Of a DNA stretch of 15,840 bases, positions 7,304 to 13,889 are shown piece after piece. Origin of the DNA: Micrococcales bacterium UBA2037 (GTDB lineage Bacteria; Actinomycetota; Actinomycetes; Actinomycetales; Microbacteriaceae). Within the stretch, counting starts at the first letter, position 1. Every line of letters begins with the position of its first letter. The notes below the pieces were generated by a model, which saw nothing but the letters and a program-made list of their open reading frames with translations, was not told the origin of the DNA and searched no databases. The position numbers and the translations under genes were made by a program. The stretch lies in contig DDBH01000007.1 in assembly GCA_002333405.1 (NCBI GenBank), forward strand, positions 12,631-28,470. The letters are read 5' to 3'.

Positions 7304-9247
7304 ATGAGCGAACTGGGAAAGATTCAGTCACCGGAAGACCTGCAAGCTCTTGATACAGACCAGCTGAATGGACTGTGCCAAGAGATCAGGGATCATCTGG
7401 TTACTTCGGTATCGAAGACCGGCGGACACTTGGGGCCGAACCTGGGTGTGGTTGAGATCACCGTTGCGTTGCATCGAGTATTCGACTCTCCAAATGATTC
7501 GATCATTTTTGACACCGGTCACCAAAGCTACGTGCACAAGCTATTGACGGGGCGCAAGGACCTGTCAACTCTTCGCCAGAAGGACGGCATAGCCGGCTAC
7601 CCACAGCGGTCCGAGTCGGTTCATGACATTGTGGAGTCTTCACACGCGTCTTCATCGCTTAGTTGGGCAGATGGCATTTCACGAGCCTACAAGGCCACTG
7701 GGCAGCTTGATAGGCACGTTGTAGCCGTGATTGGCGATGGTGCACTCACCGGTGGCATGTCATGGGAGGCCCTGAACAACATCACCGACGATAATGACCG
7801 CAATTTGGTGATTGTTGTAAATGACAACGGTAGGTCGTACGCACCAACTATGGGTGGAATGGCCAGAAGGTTCGAGGCGATTCGGTCGAAATCTGCCTAC
7901 AAGACCGGTTACCTGGTGTCCCGAAAGATTTTCTATAAGTTCGGCACTTTTGGAAAGGCAGTTTTTGATTCAGTTCATGCGGGGCTGCGAACACTTTTTA
8001 GGCACAGGGAGTTTGGCGGCATCTTCCCAAACCTGGACATAAAGTATTTTGGCCCAGTCGACGGCCATGACCTTGAGGCATTGGAAACCGCTCTAATGAG
8101 AGCCAAGGAATACGATGGCCCTTCCGTAGTCCACGCAATTACCCAAAAAGGTCGTGGTTACACTCCAGCTCTACAGGACCAGGCGGACCAATTCCACGCG
8201 GTCGGGAAGATCGACCCCGAGTCCGGCCTTCCTGTTCCCGGTTCAGCTGGAACAAGTTGGACCGACGTATTTTCGGATGAAATTGTTCGAATCGCGAGAG
8301 CAAACACCAATGTCGTTGGCATAACCGGGGCGATGAAGATTCCGGTTGGACTGGATAAGTTCGCAGACGCCTTCCCAGATCGGGTTTTTGATGTGGGTAT
8401 TGCCGAGCAACACGCTGTCGCTGCAGCAGCTGGCATGGCCTTTGGTGGTCTGCATCCAGTAGTTGCCATCTACTCCACGTTTATCTCTAGAGCCTTTGAC
8501 CAGGTGCTAATGGACGTTGCCTTGCATAAGGCTGGAGTGACATTCGTGTTGGACAGGTCTGGCATTACCGGACCGGACGGTGCTTCTCACCACGGCGTCT
8601 GGGACCTACCGCTACTGCAGATGGTTCCAGGCATTCACATCTCTGCTCCCAGGGATCAGAAAACTCTCGAGGCGCTTCTCAGGGAATCGATTGAGATTGA
8701 TGATGCTCCAAGTGTGATTCGCTTCCCCAAGGGCAAGGTGGCCGCTGCTATCGAGGCCCTTGCTACAACCGATAACGGCGCGGACATCCTGAAGCAGTCG
8801 CCAAGCAAGGATGTGCTGATTATTGGAGTTGGATCTTTTGCCGCCACGGCCATCGAGGTGGCTGAGTTATTGGCAAGCCAAGGCATTGGAGCGACGGTAG
8901 TTGATCCGCGCTGGATTTTGCCGGTTAACGTAGACCTGATAGCAATGGCTCGTGACCACAGGTTGGTTGTGACCATTGAGGATGGGCTAAAGACCGGAGG
9001 GTTTGGTTCCCGAGTTCGTCAGGAGCTACGTGCCCACGAGGTTGATACCGCGCTGAGTGAAGTTGGAGTGCCGGCCGAGTTCTTAGAGCATGCCGAGCGC
9101 AACGAGATCCTGGAGCGTCTTGGATTAACCGCAAAGGCAATTTCCAGAGACATTGTTGCTCAGGTGCTGGGATCAAAGGTCCCGCATGCCAAAACTATGG
9201 AAGCTTCTCAATCTCTGGACCAGCTAACGCAAGACCCGCTTCTATAA
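7304..9247 (+). CDS. dxs: 1-deoxy-D-xylulose-5-phosphate synthase
   Basis: A 647-residue thiamine-diphosphate enzyme condensing pyruvate with glyceraldehyde 3-phosphate, the first step of the MEP isoprenoid pathway. Seen: the N-terminal KTGGHLGPNLGVVE; FDTGHQSYVHK with a catalytic histidine; the ThDP/Mg motif GDGALTGG (from residue 144) running to the NDN at 173-175; SYAPTMGGMARR; the transketolase-type GIAEQHAVAAAAGMAFGG with catalytic E368; DRSGITGPDGASHHGVWD; and RFPKGK. The C-terminus carries roughly 25 residues past the usual end, and this tail is encoded in the 53-bp overlap with the opposite-strand ribonuclease D gene. The ATG at 7304 has no clear ribosome binding site; MSELGKI is a plausible N-terminus. 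It follows acnA by 33 bp. Confidence 0.97.
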   Translation: MSELGKIQSPEDLQALDTDQLNGLCQEIRDHLVTSVSKTGGHLGPNLGVVEITVALHRVFDSPNDSIIFDTGHQSYVHKLLTGRKDLSTLRQKDGIAGYPQRSESVHDIVESSHASSSLSWADGISRAYKATGQLDRHVVAVIGDGALTGGMSWEALNNITDDNDRNLVIVVNDNGRSYAPTMGGMARRFEAIRSKSAYKTGYLVSRKIFYKFGTFGKAVFDSVHAGLRTLFRHREFGGIFPNLDIKYFGPVDGHDLEALETALMRAKEYDGPSVVHAITQKGRGYTPALQDQADQFHAVGKIDPESGLPVPGSAGTSWTDVFSDEIVRIARANTNVVGITGAMKIPVGLDKFADAFPDRVFDVGIAEQHAVAAAAGMAFGGLHPVVAIYSTFISRAFDQVLMDVALHKAGVTFVLDRSGITGPDGASHHGVWDLPLLQMVPGIHISAPRDQKTLEALLRESIEIDDAPSVIRFPKGKVAAAIEALATTDNGADILKQSPSKDVLIIGVGSFAATAIEVAELLASQGIGATVVDPRWILPVNVDLIAMARDHRLVVTIEDGLKTGGFGSRVRQELRAHEVDTALSEVGVPAEFLEHAERNEILERLGLTAKAISRDIVAQVLGSKVPHAKTMEASQSLDQLTQDPLL

Positions 9248-10394
9248 GCGGGACCACTTGGTCTAGCTGCCATGGCCTGGCCCCTAATTCTGCCAGTTGC
9301 GATCTGACATCGCCAGCTGGCTCAAAGCAGACTCTCCGAAGGAAATCTGGAGTCAGTAGATTTTCAACCGGCAGCGCCAGCTCTTCTGCGTGAGCAACGA
9401 GTGGCTCTCTGGTGAATTTCAGTCGAAGATGCGCCTCCGGGAAGCGACGCTCCCAGTTTTTGTGGTGGGGGATTGCTCCAGTGTTGGGTGCGGACTCCGC
9501 TATTTCAAGTCCACTCGAATCCGCAATTGCCTGCCACCAGGTGTCAAGTTTTGAACGAGATGCTCTGCCCTGGAAGGCCTTGTTTTGTGCGAGTTCGTGT
9601 TTGGATCTTGGCACCTTGTCAATCGCGGCCATGATCGACCTGTCTGGAATCAGGCGTCCAGGGGCGATGTCTGTAGTCCTCGCGATCTCATCTCGCACCA
9701 GCCACAGGGCAGCCGCTGCCTTTAGTTTGGCAATGTCCTTAACTCTCGATAAACCGGGCAGATTCCGCCATGGCTCTTCCGGCGTTGGCTTCGGTTGGAA
9801 ATTCTGTAGCGCGGCGAACTCCTGCTCGGCCCATTCCATTTTACCCTGCTCAATCAAGGACTGACTGATAGAAGCCCAGAGGTCGTGGAGGACGTCTACA
9901 TCAAGGGCGGCATAGGTGAGCATCTCGCTGCCAAATGGCCGCAGTGACCAGTCAGCTGCAGAGTGTTCCTTTGCTAGCTCTAGGCTCAGCAATTCCTCAA
10001 CCATTGCACCGAGTCCGACCCTCTGAAAGCCAGCCAGTCTTGAGGCGAGTTCGGTGTCAATGATTTGGGTGCTTTTAAAACCAAGTTCCTGCAGGCAGGG
10101 CATGTCCTGAGTAGCAGCGTGTAGGAGCCAGGGCTTGGAGTTTAGTTCAGCGGCAACCCTGCTGTTCCAGTCAGGCTCAACTTCATTGAGAGCTATCGGG
10201 TCGATCAAGAATATGCCCGCGTCAGCAAGGCCGACTTGAATCAGGTAGGCCCGCTGGGAGTAACGAAACCCGCTGGCTCGCTCGGTGTCGATGGCAAGAG
10301 TCTCGGTGTTTTTCTCTAGCTCACCGAGCATCAAATCAAGACCGTTTTGATCTTGGACTATTTCTACTTCGCGGCGTGGGGCTTCAAGCTTCAA
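9195..10394 (-). CDS. rnd: Ribonuclease D-like 3'-5' exonuclease with HRDC domain
   Basis: A 399-residue DEDDy-family exoribonuclease, probably trimming 3' ends of stable RNAs. The exonuclease acidic residues are visible: D36 and E38 in AIDTERASG, D97 in AATQDMPCL, and the YAALD motif giving Y161 and D165. An HRDC nucleic-acid-binding domain follows at about residues 208-290 (EEPWRNLPGL through RSKLDTWWQAI). A further C-terminal region resembles a degenerate second HRDC-like helical domain. The start is a TTG at 10394 whose first bases are fused with the TGA of the DUF3000 gene (TTGA), so translation is likely coupled. It is the last gene of the five-gene minus-strand operon. Its last 53 bp lie antisense to the end of dxs, including the dxs stop codon and a strong hairpin. 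Confidence 0.9.
   Translation of the reverse strand: MKLEAPRREVEIVQDQNGLDLMLGELEKNTETLAIDTERASGFRYSQRAYLIQVGLADAGIFLIDPIALNEVEPDWNSRVAAELNSKPWLLHAATQDMPCLQELGFKSTQIIDTELASRLAGFQRVGLGAMVEELLSLELAKEHSAADWSLRPFGSEMLTYAALDVDVLHDLWASISQSLIEQGKMEWAEQEFAALQNFQPKPTPEEPWRNLPGLSRVKDIAKLKAAAALWLVRDEIARTTDIAPGRLIPDRSIMAAIDKVPRSKHELAQNKAFQGRASRSKLDTWWQAIADSSGLEIAESAPNTGAIPHHKNWERRFPEAHLRLKFTREPLVAHAEELALPVENLLTPDFLRRVCFEPAGDVRSQLAELGARPWQLDQVVPLIEAGLALAGPEIEKLP
9235..9252 (+). terminator. Hairpin at the dxs stop codon, candidate factor-assisted terminator
   Basis: CCCGCTT (9235-9241) and AAGCGGG (9246-9252) form a perfect 7-bp stem around a CTAT tetraloop. The dxs TAA (9245-9247) lies on the loop and the descending arm. 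A second weaker repeat, GACCA-CT-TGGTC, follows at 9252-9263. There is no U-rich tract, which is common for actinobacterial terminators but leaves the call open. For the minus strand the hairpin sits inside the ribonuclease D coding sequence, upstream of its stop. Confidence 0.4.
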
Positions 10395-10981
10395 CTAATT
10401 CTCGTAACGTTTGTGTCGGCTGGGGGTAACCCAGAAATAAGAGCCAATAACTCAGTCCAAGCAATCACATGAGGAGCAAGATCCATGCTGGTAGGAGTCC
10501 AGCTGGCTCGAATTTCAAGCTCTGCGTGCTGCGGTTGGCCAATTAGCGACCCGTGTCCGGTTGAGATAACCGTGGTTGTGGTGCCGGCTTCGTTGGCAAA
10601 GCTCGCTTTGCCGTTTCGAAGTGAATCTTTGAGCCATTCCCATGGCAGTGCAGCCGTGTAGTCATCCTTTGCCATCTCAAGTTCAATGGGTGACTTTGCG
10701 TAACCGATGACTCTGTATTCAGAGTTCCAGCCCTCAGGAATTGCCGGGTCGCGGCAGAACACAAGCCTGGAGACACCATGGTCTGAAGCTGTTTCGTGGA
10801 CTATCTCAGCTGATATTGCGACCGACTCGGGTGCGATTCCCTTCGGCGACGGTATTTGAGTAAGATCAATCTCTTTTCGCCCAGCCAGGGTTCTCAGGGG
10901 TTCAAGCATTGCAGCGAACGGCGCCGAGATGTTTTTGAGGTCTAGTTCCACACCTGAAAAACTAGCTGTGAATCGCCCCAA
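10391..10981 (-). CDS. DUF3000 family protein
   Basis: A 196-residue actinobacterial protein of unknown function. The signature is clear: FAAMLEPLRTLAGRKEIDLTQIPSPKGIAPESVAISAEI, then FRVIGY-like EYRVIGYAKSPIELEMAKD, a LPWEWLKDSL segment, a glycine-rich STGHGSLIGQPQ, and the strongly conserved ELEIRASWTP at about residue 157. The C-terminus ends AWTELLALISGLPPAD. No transmembrane helix or known catalytic motif is visible. The TTG at 10981 is used as start; AAGG overlaps the TGA of the preceding gene with short (3-nt) spacing, so the start is provisional, and an in-frame GTG ten codons in is the alternative. In Actinobacteria DUF3000 usually sits directly before this ribonuclease D, as it does here. 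Confidence 0.87.
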   Translation of the reverse strand: MGRFTASFSGVELDLKNISAPFAAMLEPLRTLAGRKEIDLTQIPSPKGIAPESVAISAEIVHETASDHGVSRLVFCRDPAIPEGWNSEYRVIGYAKSPIELEMAKDDYTAALPWEWLKDSLRNGKASFANEAGTTTTVISTGHGSLIGQPQHAELEIRASWTPTSMDLAPHVIAWTELLALISGLPPADTNVTRIS

Positions 10982-10987
10982 ATACCT

Positions 10988-11530
10988 TCAGGCTCGCCCA
11001 GTTACCTGAGTAATGAAGAGCTGATCTACAACTTGAGGCTTTCCAAGTACTAGGTTGTTAGCCTCTGCGAAATTGCTTGCACCAGTTTCAAACTCACTAC
11101 TCAGAATGATTTGCAACCGGTCTATCTCAGCAAGAGCCGCAAGCAGAGTTTGGGGACCGAATTCGAGGTGGATGCCGCCCGGATTCAAGTTTTCGAGGTC
11201 CTCAATTGCTGAGGCTATAGACACAGGAAAGTCACTGCCCAATAAAGTAACCTCCGACGCGCCAAGGGTCTCCGGCAGTGCCAGTTCACCTTGTCTTGAC
11301 AAAACGGCGAGCTTGGCCTTGCTGGGAATTCGGTAGCGCTCTGCGCGCGCGGTTGCTCCGGTTGTCAGCACCCAGCTGCTTCTGGACCTGAAAAATTTTA
11401 GGAGCTCGAGGTCAGCTGGCCCTCCAAGGAGTTTCGAGGTGCCGTTGACGTCTACGTGGTTGCCAGCTTGACCCAGAACCAGTGAAGCGGTCAGGTTCCC
11501 TAAGTTGAAGTGATCTTCAAGCTCACGCAT
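10988..11530 (-). CDS. Diverged RibD C-terminal / dihydrofolate-reductase-fold protein
   Basis: A 180-residue protein that resembles the pyrimidine-reductase domain of RibD. Seen: a GGPADLELLKFFRSRSSW block followed by VLTTGATARAERYR, which matches the NADPH-binding pattern (GAGTxRAExY). A later GGIHLEFGPQTLLAAL corresponds to the conserved (C/E)GGPxLLxxL, and near the end VDQLFITQ matches the family's VDELFLT. The N-terminal substrate segment, normally a serine-serine-leucine-aspartate-glycine motif, reads TASLVLGQAG here, so the usual aspartate is missing or displaced. The protein is shorter than typical members (about 220 residues). NADPH-dependent reduction is possible, but the substrate is unknown and it may not act in riboflavin synthesis. 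It begins with an ATG overlapping the sufE stop by 8 bp, with no ribosome binding site of its own. Confidence 0.68.
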   Translation of the reverse strand: MRELEDHFNLGNLTASLVLGQAGNHVDVNGTSKLLGGPADLELLKFFRSRSSWVLTTGATARAERYRIPSKAKLAVLSRQGELALPETLGASEVTLLGSDFPVSIASAIEDLENLNPGGIHLEFGPQTLLAALAEIDRLQIILSSEFETGASNFAEANNLVLGKPQVVDQLFITQVTGRA

Positions 11531-11951
11531 TTGAATCGGTTAGTTCGCCGACTTTGCGCTTGATTCTTGCCAGCATTCCTCGCATTCCCCTTACGCGCAG
11601 GGGAGAGATAAGCGAATCCAGGCCCAAGCGCGAAGGGAAATCTTCTGAGAAGGCAAGAATGGTCTCTGCGCTTTGGTGGTTCAGAGCTGCCGACAAAATC
11701 GCCGCAAAACCTCTGGTGGTTGGTGCTTCTCGAGGTGCTGAGAAGTGCAGGTCAATTCTCTGAGCATGGCCCTCCACCGCTATGAACACGGGCGATTGAC
11801 ACTCCTCGACTCGCTCTAGTAGCTCTGGGTCGTCCAGAAATCTGTGATCAATGTCGGGCAGAGACTCGCTGAACTCAAGCAGTAACTGCAGCTTGTCCTG
11901 ACCCTCTAGGAACCCAAAGTCGGCAACGATTTCCTCTGCTGAACTGGTCAA
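11523..11951 (-). CDS. sufE: SufE family sulfur acceptor protein
   Basis: A 142-residue SufE-type protein that accepts persulfide sulfur from a cysteine desulfurase and passes it to Fe-S cluster assembly. The active cysteine is visible at C51 in VEECQSPVF, the same residue number as in E. coli SufE. APTTRGFAAIL and the C-terminal LGLDSLISPLRVRGMRGML, followed by ARIKR, are also characteristic. The start is a TTG at 11951 fused to the TGA of the preceding sulfurtransferase gene (TTGA), so the two are translationally coupled. The pairing of a rhodanese-type sulfurtransferase with SufE is conserved in Actinobacteria (for example sseA and the next gene in Mycobacterium tuberculosis). It suggests a second sulfur source, other than cysteine, feeding SufE; that link is inference. 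No sufS or other suf gene is in the window. Confidence 0.93.
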   Translation of the reverse strand: MTSSAEEIVADFGFLEGQDKLQLLLEFSESLPDIDHRFLDDPELLERVEECQSPVFIAVEGHAQRIDLHFSAPREAPTTRGFAAILSAALNHQSAETILAFSEDFPSRLGLDSLISPLRVRGMRGMLARIKRKVGELTDSNA

Positions 11952-12823
11952 GCTGCCTCTCCAGGCTCAGCACCGATAGCAATCGGCGCTCCGACTAAGT
12001 TGCCCCATTCCGTCCAGCTGCCATCGTAGTTTCGAACATTTTCGACCCCCAGCAAATACTTCAGGACGAACCAGGTGTGGGAAGAGCGCTCACCAATGCG
12101 GCAGTAAGCAATGAAGTCTGAGCTTCTATCGAAGCCAGTTGCCTCAAAATACAGCTGCTCTAGTTCGGCCAGTGGCCTAAAGGTCTCGTCGGCTTGAATG
12201 GATTTAGACCAGGGGATAGAGGCAGCAGTTGGGATGTGGCCACCGCGAGTGGCACCCTCGTTCGGGAAATCTGGCATGTGGAGACGCTCGCCTGTGAATT
12301 CCTCTGGAGATCGAACATCCACCAGCGGGCTACCGATGTGAGAAAGAACCTCGTCTCGGAATGCGCGAATCTGCTGGTCTTGCCTTAGAACTACCGGGTA
12401 GCTCTTTGAATCGCGGACCGGCACGTCCTTTGTTAGTGCGCCGCCCTCAGCAATCCACTTGTTTCGGCCACCGTCTAGTAACAACACATTTTCGTGGCCG
12501 AATAGCTTGAATACCCAAAATGCATAGGTGGCCCACCAATTGGAGCGGTCACCATAGAGAACTACGGTGTCGTCTCGGCCAATTCCTTTTTGATCCATGA
12601 GCTTGCCGAACGCCTCACTCTCGAGGTAATCACGTCGCAACGGGTGATTGAGTTCGGTGTGCCAGTCCAGCTTCACCGCGCCAGGAATGTGACCTGTGTC
12701 ATAGAGCAAAATATCCTCATTTGACTCAACCACTGTCACCGAATCAAGATTTTCAGTCAGCCACTGAGTCGTTACAAGTACCTCGGGGTGGGCATATTCA
12801 GATATTTTCTCGTGGCTTGTCAT
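11948..12823 (-). CDS. sseA: Thiosulfate/3-mercaptopyruvate sulfurtransferase (two rhodanese domains)
   Basis: A 291-residue tandem-rhodanese sulfurtransferase that moves a sulfane sulfur from thiosulfate or 3-mercaptopyruvate onto an acceptor thiol. The N-terminal domain (about residues 15-135) has YDTGHIPGAVKLDW and LLDGGRNKWIAEGG but no catalytic cysteine. The C-terminal domain (about 165-280) has LVDVRSPEEFTGE, GGHIPTAASIPW and the active loop AYCRIGERSSHTWF with C241. The CRIGERS loop is the form seen in actinobacterial thiosulfate sulfurtransferases. The ATG at 12823 is preceded by GGAG with 4-nt spacing. It is the promoter-proximal gene of a five-gene operon and lies divergent from zapE. 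Confidence 0.94.
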   Translation of the reverse strand: MTSHEKISEYAHPEVLVTTQWLTENLDSVTVVESNEDILLYDTGHIPGAVKLDWHTELNHPLRRDYLESEAFGKLMDQKGIGRDDTVVLYGDRSNWWATYAFWVFKLFGHENVLLLDGGRNKWIAEGGALTKDVPVRDSKSYPVVLRQDQQIRAFRDEVLSHIGSPLVDVRSPEEFTGERLHMPDFPNEGATRGGHIPTAASIPWSKSIQADETFRPLAELEQLYFEATGFDRSSDFIAYCRIGERSSHTWFVLKYLLGVENVRNYDGSWTEWGNLVGAPIAIGAEPGEAA

Positions 12824-12872
12824 GGCGCTCCAATTCTTTGCCTACACTTGTTTTTCTACGAAGGGTACAGGA
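12824..12872. promoter_or_regulatory. Divergent promoter region between sseA and zapE
   Basis: This 49-bp gap must drive both the sulfurtransferase operon (-) and zapE (+). On the plus strand TACACT (12843-12848) fits TANNNT and would give a start near 12855, followed by AAGGG (12861-12865), 7 nt before a TTG at 12873. On the minus strand TACCCT (12867 to 12862) is a candidate -10 for sseA. Neither has a strong -35; the call is tentative. Confidence 0.3.
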
Positions 12873-13874
12873 TTGGGTCAACAACTAGGCGATACGCCCA
12901 ATTCCTTATTGACCCGAAAACCAGAGGTTTCCAAGACAGAGCTTATTAGACAGCTCCAGCCTCCACCAGAATTCGCTAAATCTCGAGTAACAAATTACAT
13001 TCCGGATCCACGTTTTCCCTCGCAGGCCGAGGCCGTGAAACTCGTCAAGGCGTTTGCGGGATCTGAGAAGCCCAAATTGTTCTCCAAGAAGGTCACCGCG
13101 CCGGGCATCTACCTAGACGGAGGCTTCGGAGTTGGAAAGACGCACCTGTTAGCATCGATTTGGCACGACTTCCCGGGAAAGAAAGTCTTCGGCAGCTTCC
13201 TGGATTACACAAGCTTGGTTGGTTACCTTGGCTTTGCTGCAGCCGTTGATGAGTTGTCAAAATTCGGGCTGGTGTGCATTGATGAATTCGAGCTTGATGA
13301 CCCCGGTGACACCATGATCATGTCCAGGCTTCTAAAGGAGCTGGAGGCCAAGGGAGTCAGGTTCGCTGCTACCAGTAACACGCCACCCAACGCACTCGGT
13401 GCGGGGCGGTTTGCTGCTGCCGACTTCCAGAGAGAGATTCAAGGGCTGGGCTCAAGGTTTCAAATGATTTCGGTTGACGGCGAGGATTATCGACACCGTG
13501 AAATTGATGGCCACTCCCAGAATCTCAGCGTGGAAGAACTTGCGGCTTGGCTATCAGGGTTCGGCAAAGGGTTCGGAAATGATTTCTGGGAGCTTCTAGC
13601 GCATCTTGGGAAGCTGCACCCAACTCACTTCCGTGCGCTACTTTCGGACGTTGATGCGCTAGCTCTCTGGAATGTGTCTGGTCTTGTCGATCAGGTTGAC
13701 GCCCTAAGGCTGGTGGCATTCATCGATCGACTCTACGAGCAGAAGATTCCGCTAAGAACTAACGGTGTACTTCCAATAACTGACATCTTTCCCGCCGTGA
13801 TGCTGGAAGGCGCGTACCGGAAAAAGTATCTGCGGGCTGTTTCCCGAATGTCTGCTCTGTGCCTGCTTAGCTAG
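12873..13874 (+). CDS. zapE: Cell division protein ZapE (AFG1-like ATPase)
   Basis: An AFG1/ZapE-family P-loop ATPase of about 333 residues. In E. coli ZapE acts at the constricting Z-ring and affects FtsZ; mitochondrial AFG1 has a protein quality-control role. Seen: the lead-in VSKTELIRQLQPPPEF and FPSQAEAV, Walker A GGFGVGKTH with K89 counted from this start, Walker B LVCIDEFELDD, sensor FAATSNTPP, and a C-terminal FIDRLYEQKIPL. The start is uncertain. An ATG at 12822 overlaps the first codon of the divergent sseA and adds 17 unconserved residues. I prefer the TTG at 12873, because it has AAGGG 7 nt upstream and a candidate promoter between the two starts; a TTG at 12909 is a third option. 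The 3' end overlaps nhaA by 8 bp. With sepH it is the second Z-ring-linked gene here. Confidence 0.9.
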   Translation: MGQQLGDTPNSLLTRKPEVSKTELIRQLQPPPEFAKSRVTNYIPDPRFPSQAEAVKLVKAFAGSEKPKLFSKKVTAPGIYLDGGFGVGKTHLLASIWHDFPGKKVFGSFLDYTSLVGYLGFAAAVDELSKFGLVCIDEFELDDPGDTMIMSRLLKELEAKGVRFAATSNTPPNALGAGRFAAADFQREIQGLGSRFQMISVDGEDYRHREIDGHSQNLSVEELAAWLSGFGKGFGNDFWELLAHLGKLHPTHFRALLSDVDALALWNVSGLVDQVDALRLVAFIDRLYEQKIPLRTNGVLPITDIFPAVMLEGAYRKKYLRAVSRMSALCLLS

Positions 13875-13889
13875 CGGCGTTTTCTTCTC
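13861..13889 (+). terminator. Possible terminator at the end of zapE
   Basis: GCC (13861-13863) plus GCT (13865-13867) can pair with AGC (13873-13875) plus GGC (13876-13878). This makes a 6-bp stem with one bulged T and a TAGCT loop, followed by GTTTTCTTCT. The zapE and nhaA stop codons both lie in it. The stem is short, so this is a weak candidate. Confidence 0.3.
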
